A model generated the notes under the pieces. The model made no database searches and was not told where the DNA came from. It saw only the letters and a program-made list of their open reading frames with translations. DNA of 64,000 nucleotides, from assembly GCA_003991915.1 (NCBI GenBank), contig RQTK01000973.1, forward strand, positions 1 through 64,000. The letters are read 5' to 3'. The first letter of the stretch is position 1; each line of letters opens with the position of its first letter. Shown piece by piece: positions 36,201-50,400 of this stretch. A program made the position numbers and the translations under genes. Source of the stretch: Elysia chlorotica (lineage: Eukaryota > Mollusca > Gastropoda > Plakobranchidae).

Positions 36201-39200
36201 TCACCCCTCCTACCTGGGTAGCAGTTTTTTTTAATTATAATTATTCTGACGTGTGTACATTCAACGTCTCTGTGCTCCCTCTTTCGCCCCTCCTACCTGG
36301 GTAGCATTCTGTATAGCAGCATGTCTGTCTTCCTCTTCTCCTCCTCCAGCTGTAGCGTCCTCTCGGAGACCAGTTGTTTTTTACTATAATTATTGTGACG
36401 TGTGTACATTCAAAGGCTTTTTCACCCCTCCTACCTGGGTAGCATTCTGTATTATTATTATTATTGTGTATCATTACTCTCTGAACTCTCTTTCGCCCCT
36501 CCTACCTGGGTAACATTCTGTACAGCAGCATGTCTGTCTTCCTCTTCTCCTCCTCCAGCTGTAGCGTCCTCTCGGAGACCAGGTCCTCCAGCCGGTTGGA
36601 GTAGCGCTCCATCAGCGCCAGCATGTTGTCCAGCACACTGCTAGACCTGGACGGGAGGCGCAGGGACAGTCCATATATAGTACATACACAGCGATAGCAC
36701 ACTGCTAGACCTGGGCGTGGGGCACAGGGAGAGTACATATATAGTACATACACAGCGATAGCATGTTGTCCAGCACACTGCTAGACCTGGGCGGGAGGCA
36801 CAGGGAGAGTACATATATAGTACATACACAGCGATAGCATGTTGTCCAGCACACTGCTAGACCTGGGCGTGAGGCACAGGGAGAGTACATATATAGTACA
36901 TACACAGCGATAGCATGTTGTCCAGCACACTGCTAGACCTGGACGGGAGGCGCAGGGACAGTCCATATATAGTGCATACACAGCGATAGCACAATGAAGT
37001 ACATGGTTAATACAAGGAGGTAAAGAGATGAGCTAGTTCAACGAAGCGAATAGGTAATGAAGTACATAAATAGATGTAGTTCAATGAAGTATAGAGAAGC
37101 TACAATAAAAGGGCAGAGCTAATATACTGAACTACAGAGGAACTACAATGAAGTGCAGAGATACTAAAATTAAGTGCAAGAATAGTACAGCGAAGCATAC
37201 AGATAATGCAAATACGTGTTGAGATAATACAATAAAGCAAATAGATTATGAAGAGCAGAGATGATGCAATGAGGCACAGAGGTAGTACAATTTGATAACA
37301 CAGTGATGTTCATAGATAATGCAATGAAGTGTGGAAATAATACAAGGAAATACAGAGATAATAAACAGAAGTTCAGAAATAACATAATGTAGCTTAAAGA
37401 TGATGCTATGTTCACTGCGACAAGATGTTACAACACGAGCATAAAGCATAAGAACAAAGTACAAAGATTTGCGCTCTACAAAACCGCCAATACGTCTATA
37501 TCGTGGCCCGCTCATATATACGCAATACACATATCTAAACACTTCAGACTCTAGCTTACATATTCACGAACTTTATTCTACAATCCATAAAATGCGTTAT
37601 GTAAACGTTTTTGTTGTACCAATAAACTGCGATAGTGCCATTGAAAGCAAATATTGACTCACTTGAGGGGGCTGATTTTCTTCATCTTGGAGATAACCCG
37701 CTTGATGCTAGGCCTGACCGTGGGGTCCTCCTGCCAACACGTCATGATCATCCGCTTGAAGCTCAGCATCAGGACGGTGTGCTCGGGGAACTCTTCTGCG
37801 ATGTGAGGCCGCATATATACACCAGGCGTCGCTTCCGGTGGGTAGGCCACTTTGTTTACGATTTCTGAAATTGTTATCGCCATTACTCAGTTTATATGAA
37901 GAGCTCGGACAAAAATCCGGCTTACTTTCATTATGGATGTCATGTTAATCTTTAACGAATAGACGTTACAAAATTAAAACAAAAAGCAAAAAACAGCAAT
38001 TGATTAACGTTGCCATACTTAACCAGTAATCTCTTCTTGAAAAAAAAAACCAAGCGACTCTGTCTCCGATCTTAAAGTCCCCCATGTTTTCAAGGAAGGT
38101 CTTGACGCGACACCAGAACGCTAATCCCGGGATATAGCAGATTATATTATATTGAGATAATCTGAACCAATATGCGCGGCGGCCAGAACGGGATTTGAAA
38201 CCATGACCTTCTGCGCCTGCTTAAACGTAACCATTTTTTGGTCGGAGAAAGGTAATATCTCTGAAAGCTAAAAGCATATTAAGTTTTCATGGACCATCCT
38301 ATACGATGACAGGCTCAAAGATTTTTTAAGTTTGACAACTTTACGTACTGTTACACAAATATAGCGCGTGGATACCTCCACATTTAGCCTGTCAAACCAA
38401 GATGTTAGCCTGTCATCGGTAGCTGAATTGTGCCATATCCTCGATCAAGTTTTGTAAAAGGGCAATGAAGAATTATATGGTCAGTTGTACCATGACGTCC
38501 CCTGCCGATCACAGTACATAAGCCAGCCACAAGTAAAATGATATCTGACAAATGAGTTTGCCTTACCATCCTAGAAGACAACTTGGAACGTCTGATTTGA
38601 AATGAATGCCCTTGACCCTCTATAAATTTAATACTACGTACTTAAGACCTGCTTACTTACCTAACAAGCTATGTATGTAAAAGATGTAAAGTCTCATTAT
38701 CTAGCTATCGGAAATATTAAACAAATTCCTTCATTCATACTATTCACACACACACAACGGAACATACCCAGAGGCGTGTAGGCGTCCAGCTCATGTGAGT
38801 ACGCGCTGTTTTTGCACAGGACCTGCTTGAGAATGATGCCCAGGGAATAGATGTCCGCCTCCTTGGTCCTCGGATGCGACTCGCTCTTAAGCACAGCTCG
38901 CAGTACCTCGGGGGCCGTCCACAGGAGATCTGTAGAATTCACAACTTTCTCTCTATAACAGTGCAGATGATTTATAGAGCCAAATTTCCAAGAAACCCAT
39001 TTTCCATAAAAAAAAAATATAAGATTTATAAAGCACAATTTCCAAGAAACCCATATTTTTTTTCTGTAACACTACTAATGATTTATAGAGCCTAATTTCC
39101 AAGATACCGCTTATTTTGTATAACAATACAGATGATTGATACAACCCAACTTCCAAGGAACCCAGGTTTATTTCTATAATTTAGAGATGACTAAAAGAGC

Positions 39201-39722
39201 ATCATATCCAAGAAGCCCAGCATTCTTACTTTAACATTACCAGTGATTTCTAAAGCCCAATTTTTAATACATCCAGCTTCTATAACAATAGCGGTAAGTC
39301 CATTTTTCAAGAAACCCAGGTTTCTCTCTTTAACTACATATGATTTACAAGGCAAGATTTCCACACACACACACAAAAAAAACAGTTTTCTTTCTGTAAC
39401 GATATTATTATGATTTATAGATTTCTAAGAAACATATATAAACAAGACACAGAAAATTAAATTTGAATTCAGTTGGTTGCTCAGCGTACACCGCGAAATT
39501 TACATCGGCTATATCTTGGACGGGCCCCAAGACTAACGCCTGACAATTGTTCGTGCTACCAAACAGAGACTCCTGAAACAGTCGATTACATTATAAAGGA
39601 CTGTGGATCTGTGGGAAGCTAACGGCATCTCCCCTGAAGTCTTCTAGTTTTCTGCCCCCCCCCCCCCAATCTCCACAAAAAAAACCCCACAAAAAAACAA
39701 ACAAAAAGCGACAAAACAACAA

Positions 39723-39806
<84 letters not shown>

Positions 39807-40617
39807 AATACCTACTCATTGATAGCCCATCACGACAGAAGGGTTTAGTTAAAACTTGACAAATTAAAGTCTTGTCATAAACCAGGATTGCCTACAACCA
39901 ACTCCTCTCAAACACTTGATCCAAAAACCTTTCCATATCGTTTAAAAAGTACTAAAAAAAATAAAAAAAACAATAACAACAAAACAACGAATAAAACAAC
40001 AACACCACAACAGCTTAAAAAATCTGAAGCCCTGAAACAAAACAAAGAGAAATAAATAATCCAACGTGACTATAAACTACAAACAGAAGAGCTATTAAAT
40101 TTGTTTCCTATACCAGCTTGTCAGTTACCTGAATAGTGCTTATCATCGCTGGCGTCCTCATCTCGCTTCTCTCCCTTGCGGAAGCGCCTCAAGCCGAAGT
40201 CGGTAAGCTTGGCCACCCAGCGCGAGTCAATCACGCAGTTACTGGCCTTTAGGTTGCCATGGACGCCAAGCTCGCTGTTGTGAAGGTATTGAAGACCCTG
40301 GAGGAGAGACGGAGGCGAAATCTTTGCAAATCAAAATAATCTCCAAACTAATCTACATGTCTCTATCTGTAGGCTAGTCAGATACATTAACGAATTGGTT
40401 GGGGTCAGAACAAAATTGTCATGTCGTGACCAAATGTAATTTCCTAATGTCTGGAGGGGATGGTCGTGTCGAAAAAGGCAAACGTTTAAGAGGTTGCTAG
40501 AAGGTGTAAACAGTTTAAAGCGAAGATATCAACAAAAACATACAGGTAGACTAAAGGAGACCTGGAGAATAACAGTTTACTGGATAGGAATGGGTAGAAT
40601 ATGATGGAGGACAGATA

Positions 40618-40713
<96 letters not shown>

Positions 40714-40812
40714 TCTCTCTATCTCAAACCCGTACCAACAAATTGTCTACTCACAGTGGCGATATATCCACATCGATGAGGTCTGAAAGAGCGCCATCCT
40801 GCAGACCACCCC

Positions 40813-40873
<61 letters not shown>

Positions 40874-42661
40874 AAACCCGTAACAACATAGTGTCTACCC
40901 ACCGTGGCGATGTCCACCGCGATGGAGAATTGGAAGAGCGCATCCAGGCGAATGTCCGAGTTGTTGAGCACGTCCTGCAAACTGCCCTTGCTGCAGTACT
41001 CCCACATGACGCTCACGTGAGGCGCCTCAGTGCATGCGCCGTAGAAGGTGGCCAGGTTCGTGTGCTTCAAAGACTTCATCTGGAAAGATCAATAGTTTTT
41101 TTCTAATCCCAGTATTGTATAAGTAAGGACAGAGATTTTATCTGAGATGATCTGAGTTTTTTTTGGTTTATCTAACAGTGCTGGTTGGTTGCTTAACGTC
41201 AAACGTCAGCACTATAAAGTATACATTGTGGGCGGACCCCAAGACCAATAATTTTACACGCTACCACAGAGAAACAGTGTGGTTAGACCTAGACTCCTGT
41301 CTCAGCGACCCATTTTGTAGGGATCGGTTAGTATAATGTGCCCTTCTTAGGCTGGCTAGGCTGGGGTTGTGGGTTCCGTATGAAACCCTCTTGCTTCATC
41401 TTGAAGGGAAACACTCTAAATAAAAACTTTTCCCACACTCGAGTTAAAACGACAAATTTGGAGAAACTACAATATAAAGCACATGACAACCAAATCACGG
41501 AGAAGTCTAATAACGCGTGCTCAAGACGCCGCTTTGTTTCCCAATCCGAAGCGCTAGGAACAGGTGATAAAAATATCACAAGATGAGGTGAGATTTTCAG
41601 AAAGGTGTTACATTTTGACGAAAGCTGAAAGGGAGGAGGGGGGGGGGGTCAATAGAGATCCGAGCTCGAGACCCTGCTGGGTGAGCTAACTGACGACGGA
41701 TGTTATACCTAAGGAAAGGGTTGTTTGAGAAATAGGATTGGTTTCCAATGGTATATCCAACAAATACCAAAAAAAAAAACTGTGCGTTTTCCTCCGACTA
41801 AAAACTTTTATTTTAATCTGTTGTCGAAACGACAACAATATAATTTATTTCTAACATAACAGAGTTGCCATTGAACCGCGAGCAGGTTAGGGCTTCAGAT
41901 TACGTTTACAGTTGGGTTCTTTGAAGACATTTAAACTTGATTTTTTTTTCATAGTTAAGAAAATAGAAGAGCCAAAGCTGCATTATTTGCTGATATCGTT
42001 GACGATAGGCCACACAGTTTTTCCGCCGGGCGCCCTAATAAAATCACGTTGCCTAGATAACACAGAAGAAAACTCTAAAACTTAGCATCTGAGAGCTTCG
42101 TGTTTGTTTGCTTACCATTTGCATCTCCTTCAGTAATATCTTGTCCTCTTTGATCGATTTCTTGTTAATCTTTCTCACGCTGACAAGGTCGCCCCGATAC
42201 CGCGCAACCTGAACAAAAACAAAAGTCTCAACATTAACGTTGTAGGTACTGATATTTTACGGAGAAATAAAATTGACACGTTAGTGTGTTTGTAGACATC
42301 AACTCTGCCTAAGGATTTTGTGAGCCTTTCAAGCAATAGTTCTCGAAATGAGAAATGCTTAAGGTGCAAACAGATTGAATAAATTAGAAAGATAACATTG
42401 AACATGCATATTATTAACTATGCGAAAATAATATTATCTTGACAAAATATTGACATGTTGGTTTTTTTTTCAGACCATTCCTTGTTGAGCTAAGCCAATG
42501 TCTTCCAATTAAGTCGCGCAGTTGCTTATAAAACCTCATTTCCTATAATTATGTGGCACGGCAGCTTTCTCAGGGTCATCTGTGGGAGATTGGTGTCAAT
42601 GTGCCTTTCTATGTTATCCAGCATTAATTAACACTTTCTAGTTTCCCGGTGAAATCCTATG

Positions 42662-42701
<40 letters not shown>

Positions 42702-42816
42702 AAGAGAGAGAACGATAGAGAGAACGAGAGATACACTTAGATACACAACGAAACATATAATTATACAGACAGACAGAGAGAAAAAAGAGCTAGAGATCAT
42801 GAAGGAGTGTGTGTGA

Positions 42817-42904
<88 letters not shown>

Positions 42905-44346
42905 CAGACAAACAGAAAGACAGACAGAAAGAGTGACCAAGAAAAAGGACGAGTGAGAGCGAGGAAGTTAATGAAATCAAGACACAGAGATAAAGAGAGG
43001 GAGAGGAGGAGGAGGGTAGAGGTTGCGAGAGACAAATTGACAGAGAGAAAGACGGAACCAGAACCAGAGAGAGACAGAGAGAGATACAGACAGACAGAGA
43101 GACAGAGACAGAGACATAGACATGGAAAGACAGAAGGAAAGAGAGACAGAGAGAGATACAGACATACAGAGAGACAGAGACAGAGACAGGGAAAGACAGA
43201 GGGAAAGAGAGACAGAGAGAGAGTGAGGAAGATTGATTGATTGATTTGAAGTTTGAATTTGTTGGTCTTCTCCCCCTTTACAGATTACATGTATAATAGA
43301 TCGATGTGTATCAACAAATATAACCAAGTTTTAACATTACCAAAGATAGGAACATAGGAAAACAACATTGTTAAGACTAGCACTCAATCTTTTTTTAAAT
43401 TACTACCTCTAATATTGAATGTGTAACATGAGATAGATTCCAATTTTAGAATGAGGATAAATAAGTGTGTATATTAAGAAAATTCAAAATCAAAAGATAT
43501 TTCTTGCAGATGTGCTAAGTTAGAAGCTCCTCATAATTGCAATTTTTATCATCTATTTAATATATATTTGTCTTCGTCTCAAACTTAGATATGCGATCAA
43601 ATCCAAACCGCTCCACCCTAAAATCCTAAATTTTACAGTAAAAATACAAATGAGCCAGGTAATTTTTAGAGTAATAAAACTAATAACATCAACGCCTAAT
43701 CAATTCCTAATTAACAGATCAGTTTCATATATTCACAGCCCTGCTATTCATTTCCTGCTGTAGCCTACTGGCAATCAAAATGACACATTGTTTGATTCGC
43801 GTTTGGATTACGTTTCGTTGGTGATGTGTAGATCTATAGTTTAATCAACCACTCATGCTAAAAGCAACTTGGGTCGAAAACAAACAACGCGAAGAGAGTG
43901 TCTACAGCAAAACGAAAACAGCAAGAACGTATCAGCTATAAATCTAGATCTAGATCTAATGATAATGGCCCAGCCGCACCGCCTCAACCGATACCGGATC
44001 AACGATTAGCCTTATTCTATAAAATTAATTATTTTCAAAATGTTATAAACATAGGACCCCTTGACCAAAGATGTGTTCACTGTCAAGCATTAAAATTTAA
44101 AGGTGAAACAAAAGCGTTTTGTTGCCCCAATGGGGCATAGAGAATTTATTTCATAACAAAAGTTCTACAAGCAAACATTTTCTAGAAAATATAAGACAGT
44201 ACAATTCCATCTTTCAAATGATGTCAACGCAGTGAAGGCACGAAACGTCGTATACTCAGAAGTGCTGAACTAATCAATGTAAGTGTAAGTTCGAAGAGCA
44301 GGGCATTGGTTAGTTAGGACATGTAATTCATCTTTTTCGTTTTACA

Positions 44347-44434
<88 letters not shown>

Positions 44435-47400
44435 AAGAGAGAGGTGTGGATAGATAGACAGACATTAAGGGGAGAGACAGAGACATATAGAAGAACAGAG
44501 AGGGGGAAAGACAGAGACAGAGAGGGAGAGACAGAAAGAAAAAGAGACAAAGAGAGAGAGAGGAAAAACCAGAAAGAAAATAAAAAGAGATAAAGAGAAA
44601 CTGAGACAGAGACTCACAGAGAGACAGATTGAACGCGACAGAGAAAGACTGCATGGAGCCAGAGAGAGAGAAACAGCGTCATACCAGAGTGAACATCTGG
44701 GCTATCATCAGCATGTTGTCCCGCCTGGCAAGAGACGTGTTGGCGCTGCTGCAAGACTCATTGTCCGATGTGTCCTGTAGCTCCGGCAAGCCATCAGCCG
44801 TCACGTTCTGGCCAGGAAAAAACTGTTCAAAGAAAGCGCAATTGTGGAAGCAAGCAGAGTGAACCAGGCTCAAGTCGGAAATCTAACTTTTTTAGTTACT
44901 TATAGTGTGTTAAGAAGTATCATATGCACTCTAAGAGATTGAAAATACTACAACTCTATCATTTCTAGAACAAGAAATATATGTTTTTATTTAAAAACGA
45001 CCAAAGTAGAAATATGGTATTTTTCTATGTCTAGCTCAAAGCGTATACCAGCGACCTGTGTCTGTTTGGCTATGATTGCCCTGTGGAGCTGGATAGGCCA
45101 CACACTTTGACATCATGCCTGGAGTGGAATCCCCAAGGAAAAAGAAAAGTTGGCCGCCCAAAGAAGACTTTGCGTCAAAACGCCTATGCTGAGATAAGAT
45201 CCGCCAGTATTACTACATGGGCCGAGCTGAAGAGGACCAGCCACAACTGAGGTGGGTGGAGGGGAGTTTGTGTAACCTTATGTTCTACAATAAATCAGAC
45301 GGCTTAAACTTAACTAAACTAAAACAGTTATATGTAGGATATTAATGTCATTCAGTTTAGCGTCCGTTAGGTTCCAAAAGAAGATTCTGCCACAACTTAA
45401 TGTGCTGCCACAAAGAGACAGGGCTGGAAAACCAGGACTGCTGTCTCAACCGCTCACTGACCCAACTAGTGGAGGGGAAATTCCGACGAATGAATTTACC
45501 AATCGTTGGACCGAATCTATACCTCCCATTTGAGAGCCAAACGATCTACCATTTAAGACAGATCTTTGTGATTTCCGACTTCCGACTTGACGCGAAAAAG
45601 TTAAGTTCTTTCGTGGGTTTAAATCTCCTAGGTACCCGCGGAGAATCCAATGCATGTATGAAGATGAAACTGCAAAGCGGTGTATCCGGAACTTACACTG
45701 ACCAACCAATAGGAAAAAAGACGTTCCAATCGAGAATCGAACCAGTAACGTTTGAGTGTAAGCAATTGCGCCCATCGACTGAGCTACCTGACCACAGCCT
45801 CCTTCTCCCCATCCTGGTGAAGAAATTAACCATTGCCTGCTTTTTTTCTGAAAAAAAAAACCCTAAAAATTCCATCTATAGGAAAACTTTGAATGCTTCT
45901 GTTTGTGATGCTTTTCACACATGAAATGGATTTATAAATTGTGAAAACACGAACATTATGTAAAAAAACGTAGAAAAAAAGAACATGTTTGTTTTTCTTC
46001 GTTGATACAAGTTCTAGGATGCAAAAAGTAAAGAAAGAATGCAGGCCTAACAACTTTTTTTTAAAAACAAACGTTAACAGTGTTGACAAAAGAAGGTTTT
46101 GCATGTAGCCATTTGCAAACATGAGCTATGCCTCAAACAATGTTGTCGAGTCGAGGCAAGAAAAATCACAATAGATGTATAAAAAATGTAGAAATCATCA
46201 ATGTTCATCATTCTGAGTTTGTTTTTATGGCTCGTCAGCACGGTGACGGCTTTCCATTATTCTGAGAGTAGCACAGCTTCTAAATTATTTTTTCTTTGCG
46301 TCCACAGTTGTGTACCCCGATTACCGGAAATAGCAATATACCTTATAATTTACTCAAGTATTAATATTAGTGGTGTTTTGACAATATTTAAAGTCTGTGT
46401 ACTTTGCGACTCAAATTAAGATGCTGTATGTAATTTCGTTAAGGCGATATTTAAAGCACTATGAGGATACATATAAAAGTGTGCTGTGATGTCATACGTG
46501 TTGGCTAAGAGGTCCTCTGGAGACGTCAAAGTCAAGGACGGAGTACTTGATCTTCCACCGCGTCTCGTAGAGTGCCTTCTCCTTCCTCCACCACCTGAGA
46601 ATGACGGGGAAAGAAACTTAGTATTGTTAACAAAATCCGTCACTATGGTGACAAGATCATACAATAAATAAAACATTTGTTGGCTATACAAATTACACTT
46701 TAAATCGCCTAAAACTGAGGAAAGCAGAAACACATTGCTGCAGAAACTTATTTGTCAATCCAGGCAGAGAAGTCTTATGAAATCCCACAAGACGGACCTT
46801 GAGTCAAGGAAGTAAGTAATATGAATATAATAGTTATAGTTATAAGATTGTTGATCTTAACAATTAGAAATATTGTATCAAATCTAACTGATTTAACTTT
46901 GCGTTGTTTACATACCGTATCAACAAACAAAAATTAAGACAAAATACTAAAAATAGCTGACCAAATAATTTTGAATTGGTTGACTTTTACATTATAACTG
47001 TAATCTTTAATTGAAGAAAAAAAAAGATACAATTGTCATAATTTCAAGCCTTGTTTTACCTGAAGATGAGGGAGAAGGCAATCACTGCAGCAAGCATGAC
47101 GACCACAACAACGGGAGTGATAACTTGTAGAGCAAGGTGATCTAAGGGGGGATTTGGGGAAGAAAGAGATATCAAACTTTTGATGCATGTATAAATAAAA
47201 ATATAATACTTGATACTCCGTTCTCTAAACGGAAAAATTATTTAGGAAAATCGCATTTAATGAGAATGATTACATTGAGAATAATCCGGTATAGGAGACC
47301 AAATTAGCATGACATTCCATAAATGTTATTAGGGGACGAAAAGTTGTTAAGCAAAACGTGTATAAGATTAAAATAATTTTTGTTTTAAAGAGACATAGAA

Positions 47401-50400
47401 AATGCCATGCGGTAGTATTTAATGAACGTGACCACATAGTTTAATGATAGTAATCCGGGATCGGAAACAAATGAACATATCCCAGAAAAATATAGGGGAT
47501 GAGGACGGGACTGTATATAGGCCTACACATTTTAATTATGAAGGCTATAGAGTAGAATATCGCTAAAGAAAATTATTACATTTGTAATACGCACGTTATA
47601 TATAATATTTGTGTCAAAATATTACTATACGCACTAAATTTATGTGTTTTTGTATCAATAAAATCATTTTAATCAAGCCCCGGAATAGAGCAAAATTCTC
47701 TCCCAGATTAACGTTTTCTAGCTCTCAAGAAAAAATTATTATACACGTTATGAAATATCAATTTAAGATATATGCAGCGTTTACGTTCATTCTTGGATTA
47801 GAAGCACTATACTAAATACGAGGGGTGTTCATTATGTCCTTAGCTTGACCTTGAAGCAGTTGTACTAGAGTAAAGAAATTTTGTGGGTAGCTAGATCATC
47901 TATGTTGAACACGGCATGCAAAATTTGAATCTAGGGGATAAGGACGGGACTGTATATAGGCCTACACATTTTAATTATGTAGGCTATAGAGTAGAATATC
48001 GCTAAAGAAAATTATTACATTTGTAATACGCACGTTATAATTGTAGTATTTGTGTCAAAATATGACTATACGCACTATAATTATGTGTTTTTTGTTTCAA
48101 TAAAATCATTTTAATCAAGCCCCCGAAGAGAGCACAATTCTCTCCTATTTTCTAGCTCTCAAGAAAAATTATTATACACATTATGAAATATCAATTTAAG
48201 ATATATGCAGCGTTTACGTTCATTCTTTGGGTAGAAATACGGTACTAAATATATAGTGCGTAAAGCAGAATTTCGACAGAAACGCTATAGTTCGTATGGA
48301 CAGCTCTAGGCAAAAAGTTAAAAGGAAACGGCCTAGGTTCCGGGCATGGAAACCATAATTATAACCTTACGGAGGAAAATAACCAAATCGTCAAAAAGAC
48401 TGGTCTAGGCCTGGCACTACGGTGCTTGCACATAAATGTATTCTAAACCAGGGAAGGGAAACCAGATGTGTAGATTATAAAGTTACAAAGACAAAAACCC
48501 AATAAGTTAAAAAAAAATGTTTTCCAGGGCCTAGGATTATGCACATTTTTATATTCTGGACATTTCTCACGGAGCATTTATGTCTAGATCTCAATAGCCA
48601 AAACAAAAAGAATAAGTACAAAATATTATGCCTATTTAGATCTATAATTATCTAGATCTAGATGTTTACGATGTGGAGTACGATGTGAAGTACCGTGTTG
48701 AGAAAGGTTTCGCAAAAAACAACAACTACACAACAACAAACAAATATTATTATTTAGGGGTTAGCCCAAAAAACTTTGTCGCTATAGTCTCAAAAACGAA
48801 GATATCAGTATTGTCCAAATTCGGCATGGTGATTGGTACTTATAAAACGCTAACGATGGTCAGGATTGCAAATAAAATAATGCTTGATTTTTTTGTTACA
48901 TCATAAAATACACATGATAATACAAATTTAAAAACAGAAATTTCGATAAGCTGTCTCGTGACGAGCAGACCCCTTACTACTTTGATATAAGTGTGGTACA
49001 TGATATGAAGTTTCGCAGAGTCACAAATACGGTATAAAAGTAATCAAACAATGTACACAGCCAAGACAAAACAATATGTCCCTTTCCATTACCATAACAA
49101 CAAGCTTAAAAAGTGTTCATATTTAAAAGCTCGACGCGCGTAAGTAAAATACCTTCCCGATTACTGTTCCATCAAATTTAGAATACTTAAGTTTCCTTGA
49201 ACTCGCCGTCGTATTGCGCTTGACAAACACACATTTTTTCGGAAAGAAAATGGATGCTCTATGTACACTTCAAAAAGGCTGTTTGTCTTCTGCGAAAATC
49301 CATATCTTGCGAGTGTGACGTGTGTGTGTGTGTGTGTGTGTGTGTCTTTTTTGTTATTGTGTACAATATCTACATTTTGTGATACGCCCTTAGAGACAAA
49401 ATACTAACCAAAAACGTGCATCACTAACTCGAGGACAAAAACACAATCAGATCAAAGTTGGTTTGTAAATGTTAGATCTAGCTAGAATGTACGAGTATAT
49501 TTCTTAGGATTTTGTGTAAGAATAGATCTATCTGGAATTCGTGATCCAGAATTTGAAAATTGATCTTAGTGAAGATCTACATTTTGTGATTAGGCCGTAG
49601 AGACAAACAATGCCACTAAAAAAACTTGTAGCTCTAACTTCAATAACAAAAAGACAATCGGATAAGAGAGACTGTAACCATAATACATCTGTTCCTGCTG
49701 AAGATGTACAAACTGAAGCTGTAACTGATGAGCCACCACGTCTACGTTTTTGAAAATGACAATGTAGGGTGTGCAAGACATTCGAATCTATATGTGTGTG
49801 AAAATGTTTAAAATGATTCTTTCTGTTGAACACATCTGAAAGTTCTACAACTCAGAAAATGTAATAGATATCTCCGGTGAGTTTATAAATGTCAAAAGAT
49901 GTACTCGGCTTTAGAAAAATAAGTAGACCACAGAGTTCTGCTCCTTTTGTTTCATAAATTAACGGTTAGAAGTTATGAATTCTAAAGGTGTCAGTTCACT
50001 GGACCAAAAAAAAAAACAGAGCTGCATTCATATAGAATTTAAAGAAGATCGGTGCAGCAGTTAATCGTTTAGAGGTGAGCAAAAATCGATCTTTTTTGTT
50101 GTAATATAGATGGTTCCAAGCATCGGTCACAGACAAATAGTTAACAAGTAAGGATATGGAAGCGCCCTAGACCGTATTAATTAGGACCATGGGACATGGG
50201 CGCCTATATAAACATCAGTTTTATGGATTACCGACTGGTGAATCACGCGATGGGCAAGTAAGTCATGGACAGCTTGACTGGTTGGTCATTTTCTTAATGT
50301 CCAGCGACAGAGAATAGGCGATATCACAGACGGATCTTAGGACTAACGACAATTTGACGTGCCGATCTCAGCCGCCCACATTATTCTGACCAATTAGTAG

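Noticed and set aside
45400..45924. 174-codon plus-strand frame
   Set aside because: Starts inside a SINE-like fragment, has no family motif and ends in an A-rich tract. It is most likely chance.
46416..46733. 105-codon minus-strand frame (Gly/Arg/Ser-rich) over a cyclase exon
   Set aside because: Wrong frame of exon 46498-46594. Phase from the transmembrane exon and the RWKIKY motif fix the other frame.
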